A stretch of 64,000 nucleotides of DNA, from the NCBI RefSeq assembly GCF_002042965.1, contig NZ_MZNT01000015.1, forward strand, positions 176,058-240,057, in the 5' to 3' direction. The position numbers and the translations under genes were made by a program. Below are positions 26,808 to 34,315 of this stretch, piece after piece (position 1 is the stretch's first letter; each line of letters starts with the position of its first letter). The notes under the pieces were generated by a model, which did no database searches, had not been told where the DNA came from, and saw only the letters and a program-made list of their open reading frames with translations. Source of the stretch: Paenibacillus sp. 32352 (lineage in GTDB: Bacteria; Bacillota; Bacilli; Paenibacillales; NBRC-103111).

Positions 26808-26849
26808 TTACCCCCATACTAACTAAAGATAAAGCTTTAAAGGGGGTAA
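26808..26849 (+). promoter_or_regulatory. 5' UTR hairpin that can hide the ribosome binding site
   Basis: TTACCCCC (26808-26815) is complementary to GGGGGTAA (26842-26849), and the latter contains the AAAGGGGG Shine-Dalgarno of the XRE gene starting at 26852. Folding would sequester the ribosome binding site. Confidence 0.5.
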
Positions 26850-26851
26850 CT

Positions 26852-27091
26852 ATGACAATTGAACTATCGTTTGCTAAAATTCTGAAAACGTTGAGGATTA
26901 ATAATAAGTTGAGCCAAGAGGAACTTGCCTTTAGAAGTAATCTTGATCGAACTTACATCTCAATGTTGGAAAGAGGTATTCATCAGCCGACCATTTCCAC
27001 TTTATTTGCCTTGTCAAAAGCTCTAAACATCAAAGCTTCCGTGATGATTCAACTTGTCGAGCTTGAATGTGAAAATAAGAATGAATCATAA
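26852..27091 (+). CDS. Small XRE-family regulator
   Basis: 79 residues, almost entirely one helix-turn-helix domain (LRINNKLSQEELAFRSNLDR, TYISMLERGIHQPTISTLFA, shown in two parts). It resembles short phage or plasmid-type Cro/XRE regulators. It is transcribed away from the cyclic-di-GMP operon and is one of few plus-strand genes in the element. AT-rich composition matches the neighbouring module, so they may have arrived together. It probably represses its own promoter and perhaps the divergent operon. Confidence 0.85.
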   Translation: MTIELSFAKILKTLRINNKLSQEELAFRSNLDRTYISMLERGIHQPTISTLFALSKALNIKASVMIQLVELECENKNES

Positions 27092-27162
27092 CAGCAATAA
27101 TAAACGCATTTGAGTACAGCAAGAAGTTCGAAGATTTGACTCTGCCCCCAGTGTTCCTTAGT

Positions 27163-27208
27163 AAAAAAATCGCATTGTAGGGAATTGATACCCCGACAAT
27201 GCGATTTT
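27163..27208. terminator. Bidirectional terminator
   Basis: Arms AAATCGCATTGT and ACAATGCGATTT with A and T tracts on both sides (27163-27178 with 27196-27208). It lies between the convergent XRE gene and the small gene at 27232 and can serve both. Confidence 0.85.
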
Positions 27209-27231
27209 CTTACTTATACCGGTAGATCGAC

Positions 27232-27510
27232 TTAGATGTTACTGAATTTCCGCAATAATTGCATTCCATCCCTTATACCAGCAAAATATACCCACTCTTT
27301 TTCAAGTGTACACCGATGGTTAAAAATGTCCTCCCACTCGAGAAGAAGATCCAAATGGGCTTGTGATAATTCATCCTTAAGCAGCTTTTCTATTTCGTTC
27401 TGCCTAAATCGGAATTGTTCAACCTCCATTTGACTTCCAGCTTCCTTAGCAACTTCAATAAAGCGTTGATCAAAAGCTGGTCTTAACCATTCTGGACCTA
27501 TATGATGCAT
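27232..27510 (-). CDS. Small protein, paralogue of the gene at 12825
   Basis: 92 residues from the ATG at 27510, placed by GGAGGG 6 nt upstream. EWLRPAFDQRF, FRFRQNEIEKLL, LEWEDIF and the final EWVYFAGIRDGMQLLRKF align with the protein encoded in the virB4 operon. It is soluble and probably helical, with no catalytic motif that I can see. It has its own terminator. Function is unknown; multiple copies in one element suggest dosage or diversified partners. Confidence 0.7.
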   Translation of the reverse strand: MHHIGPEWLRPAFDQRFIEVAKEAGSQMEVEQFRFRQNEIEKLLKDELSQAHLDLLLEWEDIFNHRCTLEKEWVYFAGIRDGMQLLRKFSNI

Positions 27511-27935
27511 ATTTAACCCTCCTTTCATTCAGAATGTACCGATGTTACAGCGACAGGAGGGGTATCTCAAGTAATTATTGGAACTCTTCTATGTTTACAG
27601 TTTACTTTCCAGATTCTTAACTCTCCATCTCCAACAGTACGTTGAACCAAGTTGCATCCAGCAATCCTCACCAATGGAGCTCCAGAGTAGTAATGTTGAT
27701 GTCATCAGTAGTATGTTGATGTCATCGGTTGATGGTGCAACCCCCAACTCGCCATTATCGAAATATTGCGGAGATGATTTTACTGCCGGAACAATCGTAC
27801 GTATATCTCCTCGCTAGCGCTTTCAATCTGGTCGAATACGACCTCCATTCGCGATAAATACGTCGATTCCAAATACGTCCCCTTCCTGCTTCCACTATAA
27901 CAGGAAGCAAGAAAAGGAACGATGGTGTCAAACCG
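27511..27935. other. Intergenic region after the helicase gene
   Basis: No convincing gene. It contains two direct copies of a 17-bp unit (ATGTTGATGTCATC followed by A/G, then GT) with a 20-bp period at 27693-27729. Open frames here lack ribosome binding sites and similarity to anything I know. It may be decayed sequence downstream of the helicase. Confidence 0.35.
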
Positions 27936-28889
27936 TTATCGCTCACGGCCCATAGCCCGCCGTTCCGGTGCTTCTACTTCTTCGTCCGGCACGCTGTCCA
28001 CGGCTTCGTTTTCCCGTTTGTCCATGTTGAGTAGCGCATTCAGTTCCGCAAGCCGCGCCGCTTTCGCATGCAACTCCTGCTCCTTCTCGAATGGAGCCGC
28101 GATTTGTTCCTTCGCCGTTTCCATTTGCAGACGCAAGGTGGCAAGCTGCTCGCGGGCATGCTCCAGCTTCGCAGGCAAGTCGGACAAGGCATTGTTAATG
28201 CGGCTTATGTTACCGCCTGCATCCGCTCCGAGCGTCACCGTATGACCGAGCGCGCCGCGAAGCGTGACATTGTACTCCTTATGGAAGATGTCAAAGGACA
28301 GCCACATGGAAAATCCCCGGTAGCTGCCGAATTCCTGCGGATCGGGCGACGTCATGCCCTTGCAAGCGTCCAGCAAAGCCGCGCCCGCTGCCGCCCTCTC
28401 CGAGTAGGTGTAATCTTTGACCGTCATGCCGGGGAATTTATCTGCCCCATCCGCCTCGGATGCCAGAGAACGTGTATACAAAGCAACGTCCTGTTCATAG
28501 CCGGCAATTCGTTCCTCCGTGGACTTGATTTGCTGCGGCAGCAGCTTGAGCAGCCGGTCCTCCAGCGCATAGCGCTGGCTCAAGTGGTTCGCTTTGAGCA
28601 GCTTCAGTTTGGATACCTGGATGTCCAAGTCCATTTTCTCCTTGATGTACGGGTTGCCGGTCGCCAGCGCCTTCACCTCGGCATAGGAGAGCGCCGTCTC
28701 GTCAATATCCTCGGCGGAACGCACCGGCGACTTGCTGGTCATGATCTGCGAAATGAAGCGCTGCTTGTTCTCCAGCGTTTGATAAAGGTACGCGTCGAAC
28801 GTGTTCTCCGTCACATAGCGAAAAATATGCACCTCGCTGTTCTGGTTGCCTTGCCGGATAATGCGCCCGCTGCGCTGCTCCAGATCTGT
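27936..28889 (-). pseudogene. C-terminal part of the interrupted methylase-helicase
   Basis: 318 codons including the stop. The sequence opens in frame with TDLEQRSGRIIRQGN, which is SNF2/DEAD motif VI (Q-x-x-GR-x-x-R), and continues with VHIFRYVTENTFDAYLYQTL and a long helical tail, as in full-length helicases of this family. It has no start of its own at the natural position; an internal ATG at 28832 exists but leaves motif VI out. It is the displaced 3' end of the gene at 34316..40639, separated from it by the serine-recombinase element. Joining the two at CGTCCG gives one continuous frame. Confidence 0.92.
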
Positions 28890-28915
28890 CGGACGTGCTT
28901 TGCGGAAAGTCTATT

Positions 28916-30739
28916 TCATGCGCCGTTTTGGTGCTTCTTACCGCGTACGCGCCGCTTGCTGCTTTCGATCTCCTGCTGCTTGCGGACAATGGGCCGACAC
29001 GTCGGGCAGTACTTTGCCACGTTGGAAAGAGGGGAGTAGACTTCTCCGCAGCGCTGGCATGCCTTATCCGGCACAAGGCACCGCCGCGGCGTTACCTCAT
29101 GGACTCGTGCGGAGTCGAGCGCCCCTACAAACTTGTAGTAAATTCGGATATGCTGCTCATAGCCGCCGCCCTCGACCTTTACCCGCTCAGATACCGTGAT
29201 GCGATCAATCAGTTCATTCACGATTCTGGCCGTCAGTGTTGTGATTCCCTTGTATTCGCGAATACGTTCCACAAAGGCAGCTATGCCTTTATCGTTGCGT
29301 CCCTTGGCAACCAGTTCCGCGTCTATGGTGCTCAGTCGAGCTTCAATATTCATCTGCTCCTGCTCGTACTTCGCTGCCATCAGCCGGTAATTGCGTTCGG
29401 TGATTTTCTCCATCACCTTGTCCTCATACAAGGCGGCAAACAGCTTGTCCAGTTCGGCAACCCGCTTGGCCAGCCGCCGCCGTTCCCTGCCGTATTCCCG
29501 GGCCTCCTGATCGCTGATCTTGGACAGACGCTGCTGCAATGTTTTAACCGCCTTTTCGTCATTTACAGCCATCCGCGCATATTCGTTAATGTCGGTCATG
29601 ACGGCGTTCAGCAGGTCGCGCGCCTCAATGGTGTGCGAGGTGCAATGCACGTTGCCGTATCGACCAAAATTGTTGCAGCAGTACTGCACACAGTCGATAA
29701 TATCCGGGCGCTTGCGCCGGTTTGCGCTGGCCGCTCGCATGGCGTAACCGCAGTCTGCGCATTTCAACACGCCGAGGAACACATTGTCATATCCATACTG
29801 GTTTTTTTCTCGCCTTCGACTGGTCATAAGCTGCTGCACTGTATCAAATTCTTTCTGTGTCACAATGCCCTCATGCGTTCCGGGAACGGTCTCCCATTCC
29901 TCCGGCAGACGAGAGGGACGCTTCTTGCTTTTCATGCTGATGGTCGGACGCTTGTAGCCTGTTAGATTCCCCGCATACACCGGACTTCTTAAAATGCTCC
30001 GAACGCTGTTTTCGCTCCAGATATAACGGTTTTCCTCCGAATCCTTAAAATAGCGCTCGTATCCTTCTCCGTTTTCAGCGGCATACGCGGCCGGGCGCAA
30101 TATGCGCTGGCTGTTCAGATATTTTCTTATTTTCCCAATCCCGTTGCCCGCCAGTGCAAGGTCAAATATTTTTCGGACGATCGGCGCGGTCTTTTCGTCA
30201 ATCAGCAGATGATTGTTGTCAGCCGGGTCTTTGATGTACCCATACGGCGCTTTGGTTGCCATGAATTTTCCCTTGTTGAACCGCGCCCGATACGCGGACT
30301 TGATCTTAACCGATACGTCGGCAGCGTACATTTCGTTCAAAATATTGCGAAACGGCGTGATGTCCATAGCCGCCCGGTTCAGGGTATCTACACCGTCATT
30401 GACGGCAATATACCGGACGTTATGCTCCGGGAAGAACACCTCCAGATACAAGCCGCAGTCCAAATAGTTCCGACCGAGCCGGGAGAGATCTTTGGTAACG
30501 ACACAATCAATCAGCCCGTTCTCAATGTCTTTCAGCATAGCTTGAAAATCCGGTCGATTGAAGTTTGTACCGCTGTACCCGTCGTCTACATAGATTTTCG
30601 CCAGATGCCAGCCCTGCCGCTTCACGTAGTCGGTCAGAATCGCTTTTTGGGTGCCGATACTGGCGCTCTCCGCTTCGTTGCCGTCATCCTTGCTCAAACG
30701 GCAATAGACGCCGACATTGTAAATCCTGTCCGTTTTCAT
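28916..30739 (-). CDS. Large serine recombinase
   Basis: 607 residues from the ATG at 30739, chosen for the AGGAGGAGGG upstream and because the resolvase domain then starts at once. Catalytic Ser16 lies in VGVYCRLSKDDG. The resolvase domain also shows KIYVDDGYSGTNFNRPDFQ and DCVVTKDLSRLGRNYLDCGL. The recombinase domain (APYGYIKDPADNNHLLIDEK), a zinc-ribbon (LKCADCGYAMR with CCNNFGRYGNVHC) and a coiled coil follow. A second CxxC pair at the C-terminus (CQRCGEVYSPLSNVAKYCPTC minus its last residue) is less usual. Its stop lies 21 nt from the attachment core, the normal placing of an integrase of this class. Confidence 0.95.
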   Translation of the reverse strand: MKTDRIYNVGVYCRLSKDDGNEAESASIGTQKAILTDYVKRQGWHLAKIYVDDGYSGTNFNRPDFQAMLKDIENGLIDCVVTKDLSRLGRNYLDCGLYLEVFFPEHNVRYIAVNDGVDTLNRAAMDITPFRNILNEMYAADVSVKIKSAYRARFNKGKFMATKAPYGYIKDPADNNHLLIDEKTAPIVRKIFDLALAGNGIGKIRKYLNSQRILRPAAYAAENGEGYERYFKDSEENRYIWSENSVRSILRSPVYAGNLTGYKRPTISMKSKKRPSRLPEEWETVPGTHEGIVTQKEFDTVQQLMTSRRREKNQYGYDNVFLGVLKCADCGYAMRAASANRRKRPDIIDCVQYCCNNFGRYGNVHCTSHTIEARDLLNAVMTDINEYARMAVNDEKAVKTLQQRLSKISDQEAREYGRERRRLAKRVAELDKLFAALYEDKVMEKITERNYRLMAAKYEQEQMNIEARLSTIDAELVAKGRNDKGIAAFVERIREYKGITTLTARIVNELIDRITVSERVKVEGGGYEQHIRIYYKFVGALDSARVHEVTPRRCLVPDKACQRCGEVYSPLSNVAKYCPTCRPIVRKQQEIESSKRRVRGKKHQNGA

Positions 30740-30791
30740 CGGTTCCCTCCTCCTTGTTGCTGACGGCGGATAACCGTCGTTTGCGTACATT

Positions 30792-30977
30792 CTATGTGCT
30801 GTCGTCCTCCTTGTCGAAGGTGCGGACTTCCTCCGCATGGCGAAGTAAATCCTCAAGCACAACGGGCAGCAGCGCATCGGTTGCGCTCTGACTGCCGACA
30901 AATTCCCGCTCTACCACCAGCCGTGCCGGCTTGCGGGAAACGCGTTGCGATTTCATCGGTTTCTTTTTTTTCTTCAT
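30792..30977 (-). CDS. Small gene preceding the serine recombinase
   Basis: 61 residues with a lysine-rich start (KKKKKPMKS) and the core VVEREFVGSQSATDALLPVV. Small proteins with an R-x-F-x-G start and an acidic helical tail often precede Tn4451-type serine recombinases in Firmicute elements. A GAAAGGA lies about 14 nt before the ATG, which is distant. It might modulate the recombinase (a directionality factor is possible), but nothing in the sequence proves that. Confidence 0.55.
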   Translation of the reverse strand: MKKKKKPMKSQRVSRKPARLVVEREFVGSQSATDALLPVVLEDLLRHAEEVRTFDKEDDST

Positions 30978-31030
30978 GCCTTCAAGTCCTTTCGTTTGAT
31001 TTGTGGCCGAGCAGGAAGGGAGCTCAGACG

Positions 31031-31057
31031 AAAAAGAGGCATCGGTCGCCCAATGCC
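31031..31057 (-). terminator. Terminator of the nested-element parB gene
   Basis: Stem GGCATTGG/CCGATGCC (31038-31045 with 31050-31057, one wobble) followed by TCTTTTT on the minus strand, about 23 nt after the stop codon. Confidence 0.7.
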
Positions 31058-31079
31058 CCGTTTACCAGCCGGGAAAAAG

Positions 31080-31940
31080 TCAGCGGCTGTTCTCGCGGCT
31101 TCGTTCCCGCTTTTTTCGCCATTCCTCCAGCAGCTTCAATATGGTTTTCTCCATTTGCTGAGTCGTATAGCCCTTCGGAAAATAGTCCTTGATGCTTTCC
31201 TTTTGCAACTTGATCTGCTCCCGCTGATTCGGCTTTTCCTCGGTCATGATTCTGAATATCGCTTCCATGTCGAGTAGGCCGTCCGCGCTCAGCTTTTTCA
31301 TGCGCTGAGCTTGGGAAAGAGAGGGGGTGCGGTCTTCGCTACCCATCGTTTCCAGCAGCGCTTCCTGCTCCTTCTCGGACAGATAGGACAGCTCCACGGC
31401 AGGGTTGAACGCCACCTTCCCGCTGTCCACCATTTCAAGCAGCGGCGGAATCAATTCGGTGAGCCGGATATAGCGTTGAACTTGTGTCGCGCTCGTTCCC
31501 ACATCAACGGCAATGCGCTCCCGCGACTTCTGTCCGAGTTGGTCAGGAGTTCCGCTATCAGTCAAATCGTTGCGCTGCCCTTGCCGTTTGATTGCATCCA
31601 GCTTCATTTTGTAAGCCCATGCTTTTTCGGACGGCAACACATACTCGCGGTGCAGATTGCTGTCCACCAGGGCGATAATCGCGGCGTTTCGATCCATTTT
31701 ACGAATAAAGGCGGGGATCGCAGCGATCCCCGCCTTTTCACAAGCTGCCCTTCGGCGATGTCCAGATATGATTTCATAGCCTCCTTCTTCCCGCGGCCGC
31801 ACGATAAGCGGCGAGATTACGCCATGCGTCCGAATACTTTCCACGATGGCCTGCAACTCGTTGTTGTCCGCGACCTGATAGGGATTCTCGGGGAACGGGT
31901 GAAGCTGATCTATAGGGATGGTCGTAACCATTTCGTTCAT
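31080..31940 (-). CDS. ParB/Spo0J-family protein of the nested element
   Basis: 286 residues from the ATG at 31940 with AGGAGGG upstream. The N-terminal ParB domain carries IPIDQLHPFPENPYQV, then GVISPLIVRPREEGGYEIIS and GHRRRAACEKAGI (the CTP-binding box). A helix-turn-helix region TSATQVQRYIRLTELIPPLL and the AFNPAVELSYLSEKEQEALL segment follow. It is closely similar over its whole length to the ParB of the host element at 57303. No ParA partner lies in the nested element, so it may depend on that of the host. Confidence 0.9.
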   Translation of the reverse strand: MNEMVTTIPIDQLHPFPENPYQVADNNELQAIVESIRTHGVISPLIVRPREEGGYEIISGHRRRAACEKAGIAAIPAFIRKMDRNAAIIALVDSNLHREYVLPSEKAWAYKMKLDAIKRQGQRNDLTDSGTPDQLGQKSRERIAVDVGTSATQVQRYIRLTELIPPLLEMVDSGKVAFNPAVELSYLSEKEQEALLETMGSEDRTPSLSQAQRMKKLSADGLLDMEAIFRIMTEEKPNQREQIKLQKESIKDYFPKGYTTQQMEKTILKLLEEWRKKRERSRENSR

Positions 31941-31959
31941 CGGGCGGTATTCCCTCCTT

Positions 31960-32066
31960 TTTCCCGGCAGGTGTCTGTTGGCAACGTGAGACTGTGTCTT
32001 ACGTTGTAGCAAGCACTGAATTTGGATATCCAAATTCGCTTGTTAGGGGCTTCGCCCCTAAGACCC
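31960..32066. repeat. oriT-like inverted-repeat module, copy 2 (reversed)
   Basis: Read on the minus strand it gives the same order as copy 1: GGGGTCTTAGGGGC hairpin, GAATTTGG/CCAAATTC palindrome with a different centre (ATAT instead of CTAG), CAGTGCTTGCT, then a diverged AACGTAAGAC/GTCTCACGTT hairpin, then CCGGGAAAAAGGAGG. The changed palindrome centres show that palindrome symmetry is preserved. It lies directly upstream of the nested parB gene. Confidence 0.7.
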
Positions 32067-32225
32067 CGCCATTTTGCCGCCGCTACGACTTCAACACATT
32101 GAGCGAGTAGGGGGACACATCTATATAAAAAGCTCCGGAACGGTGTCGACTCGCAGTTCTGACGCTTGGATTTTCTACGCAAAGAAAAAAGGACGCCATT
32201 GAATCGCAGCGACCTTTTCGGAATG

Positions 32226-32540
32226 TTATTTGGTTGGTTCTGGTTTAACCTGCGAATTAGCGAGCATCTGTACGGCCAGCATAAACCCGCATTGCAAACC
32301 GATTTCCATATACACATCTTCGCATGTACCTGCATAGTCATAAACCTTTGCAGTTGCTTCTTCGTATTCAGCCATGTCGGGGAACTTATCCTCTAGAAAC
32401 TCAATAACAGACTTATGCACTTCGTCAATCCGCTCCTTGTGGCTCTTCGGATTGATGTCGGTGCCTGCCACGCCACGTAGCAAAAATTCACGAATACACT
32501 GAATTTGGGCTCTTTCAAAGATTTCTGACATATGGTTCAT
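32226..32540 (-). CDS. Small protein of the nested element
   Basis: 104 residues from the ATG at 32540 (GGGTG upstream; an ATG three codons later is possible). Soluble and helical, ending in EDVYMEIGLQCGFMLAVQML, which resembles the C-terminal motif of the two small proteins at 12825 and 27232 and of DUF6809-type proteins (name from memory). Similarity to those two is weaker than between them. It lies between two inverted copies of the oriT-like repeat. The function is unknown. Confidence 0.6.
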   Translation of the reverse strand: MNHMSEIFERAQIQCIREFLLRGVAGTDINPKSHKERIDEVHKSVIEFLEDKFPDMAEYEEATAKVYDYAGTCEDVYMEIGLQCGFMLAVQMLANSQVKPEPTK

Positions 32541-32659
32541 TTCTATCACACCCCCCCTGTTGATTCGTATAGCAATGAAATCAACAACATTGTAATCCCG
32601 TCACCCTTTGTTGACAAAGCTATACAGCTTCACCACCGCTGCGGCAGCGTGAAGATGGG
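32541..32659. other. Short spacer before repeat copy 3
   Basis: No gene. It holds the upstream region of the small minus-strand gene, including its ribosome binding site complement (CACACCCCCC). Confidence 0.4.
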
Positions 32660-32770
32660 GGATTGGGGGTGCAGCCCACAACAAGCGAATTGGGGAGACC
32701 AAATTCAGTGCTTGCTGCAACGCGAGACAACCATCTCGCGTTGACTTCCAGAACCCGCCGGGAAATAGGA
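32660..32770. repeat. oriT-like inverted-repeat module, copy 3
   Basis: Diverged copy in the orientation of copy 1. It keeps GGGGGTGCAGCCC, AACAAGCGAATT with an imperfect palindrome, CAAATTCAGTGCTTGCTGCA, and a hairpin AACGCGAGA/TCTCGCGTT, then CCGCCGGGAAATAGGA. The block CAGTGCTTGCTGCAAC is the best conserved part among all copies. It lies in inverted orientation to copy 2, about 600 bp away. Confidence 0.6.
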
Positions 32771-33017
32771 CGAATACCGATGAAAAGAGCATTCGCGGCG
32801 GTACCATCGATTAGCTTGATGCCTTGAGAAAATGAAGTTGTAGATAGATGTCGGGCTTTAAGCTAACAGGCAGATTTGCTTGGTAAGTCGCCGTCCACCT
32901 TTATTGATATTAGATAGCATATAGAAACAAAATTCCCTATTTATTCGTCTAACGTATGAGTACTTGAATTATGGTGTAATTGCAGAGAAAACTTATTTAA
33001 AGGAGACATAATGTAAT
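32771..33017. other. Upstream region of the lipoprotein gene
   Basis: No gene. The stretch becomes AT-rich toward the lipoprotein start and should hold its promoter; AAAGGAG occurs about 10 nt before the ATG. No regulator site is obvious. Confidence 0.35.
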
Positions 33018-34136
33018 ATGAAAAAATTTTTTTATGCAATGGTACCCGCGTTGCTATTAACTGCGTGCTCCGATGCGACAACAAACATCACGAATTCACC
33101 GACTCCTTTATACGCGGCAACCGCAAGTCCAATCCAACCTTCGCTTACAGCCGCATCCAACACAATCCTTGTAACGGGACCGCTCACATTGTCAAGGAAC
33201 GATCTATTCCAGATTACAAAAAAGCAAGAATACTTGAGTGTGGTACTTACTAACGGAAAGTATTTCGAAGACTGGTCCCCTGGGCCTTTAATGGGTCGCA
33301 ATTGGGAGGGGGAATTCCAAATCCAGCTTTCCAATGAAAACGGCGAAGTGAAAAGCGCCGTCGATTTAAACGGTTATTTTAATGACAAAATAGTGTTCAA
33401 CTCGTTCTTTGACATCGAGTTCGATGATTACAACGGGGATGGGAATATCGACTTTACAATTGGTCAATATGCATCGAGCAACGGCAGTATATTTAAGCTG
33501 TTTACGCTTGATAAGTCTGGACAAATCGAAGAGTTGCCTATTAAAGGGCATCACGAAATATTCGCGAGCGGTATTGGGCGTTATTCCACCAAGTTAGCTA
33601 AAAACAAATTGGGTTTTTCAAGCACGTATTATGACAACAGTATCGGAAAAGACGTAGTACAATCCTTTGCGTGGAACGGAAAAGAATTCGTTAGTGAATC
33701 GGAATTCGTCCAACCGATAACGGACTCAGAATACGATGTCTCCAATCTGGAACTGCCTCTGCCGAAGGGATGGAACTCGAGTACCGAAGACCGCTTTGGC
33801 GCATCTATCACCGACGAGAACGGAGTCAATCTCGGGAGTGTTGTCACGTACCCGTATGCTGACGATTTTGACTTTAGATCTTACAAGCCCAACCATAGCG
33901 AAATTATAAATGAAGAAACGATCGATACTCCCATCGGAAGCGGTAAACTATATACGCTCGACGCTGACAACGGTACTGCCGCCTCCGGCCTAACTGGCAC
34001 ACATGACGTCTATTTTGCCGTTATCCCTATACAAGACAGAATTGTTTACGTACTGGAATTTTCAAAGCGTGATAAAGAGGCTGCGTCCAAAATGCAATTC
34101 ATCGGTCTACTAAACGGGTTGAGGTTAAAAAAGTGA
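33018..34136 (+). CDS. Predicted lipoprotein with a calcium-loop-like motif
   Basis: 372 residues. A lipoprotein signal peptide ends in LLLTAC (Cys17), followed by a low-complexity Ser/Thr/Pro linker. The central domain contains FDDYNGDGNIDF, a DxDxNxD-type calcium loop as in FG-GAP/VCBS or dockerin-like proteins. The C-terminal part contains LPLPKGWNSS and a final strand-rich region ending EFSKRDKEAASKMQFIGLLN. It is exported and membrane-anchored, and it is the only plus-strand gene of the nested element, so it may be cargo. No family name can be given with confidence. Confidence 0.75.
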   Translation: MKKFFYAMVPALLLTACSDATTNITNSPTPLYAATASPIQPSLTAASNTILVTGPLTLSRNDLFQITKKQEYLSVVLTNGKYFEDWSPGPLMGRNWEGEFQIQLSNENGEVKSAVDLNGYFNDKIVFNSFFDIEFDDYNGDGNIDFTIGQYASSNGSIFKLFTLDKSGQIEELPIKGHHEIFASGIGRYSTKLAKNKLGFSSTYYDNSIGKDVVQSFAWNGKEFVSESEFVQPITDSEYDVSNLELPLPKGWNSSTEDRFGASITDENGVNLGSVVTYPYADDFDFRSYKPNHSEIINEETIDTPIGSGKLYTLDADNGTAASGLTGTHDVYFAVIPIQDRIVYVLEFSKRDKEAASKMQFIGLLNGLRLKK

Positions 34137-34177
34137 ACTCCAACCGATTGGAGATAAGGCTGATCAGGGAGGCCCTT

Positions 34178-34196
34178 CAGCCCTCGGGCTTTATTT
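34178..34196 (+). terminator. Weak terminator after the lipoprotein gene
   Basis: Short stem AGCCC/GGGCT followed by TTATTTT about 45 nt after the stop codon. The stem is short but GC-rich. Confidence 0.5.
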
Positions 34197-34315
34197 TCGC
34201 GTCCTAGTCTGGCGTTGTTATTTTTATCGGATCCAGTCCAAAACATAAATATGCCTGAAAGACAAGGGACAAAGCCTCGCATCTTCATTGCCCGCAAAAC
34301 ACGGTCGACATCGCG

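Noticed and set aside
27693..27729. Two tandem 17-bp units considered as iterons or a CRISPR remnant
   Set aside because: Only two copies with 3-nt spacing; no cas genes and no replication initiator nearby.
31941..32033. N-terminal extension of the nested parB through repeat copy 2
   Set aside because: The same codons (QIQCLLQ) occur in open frames over copies 1 and 3, showing they come from the repeat, not from a protein.
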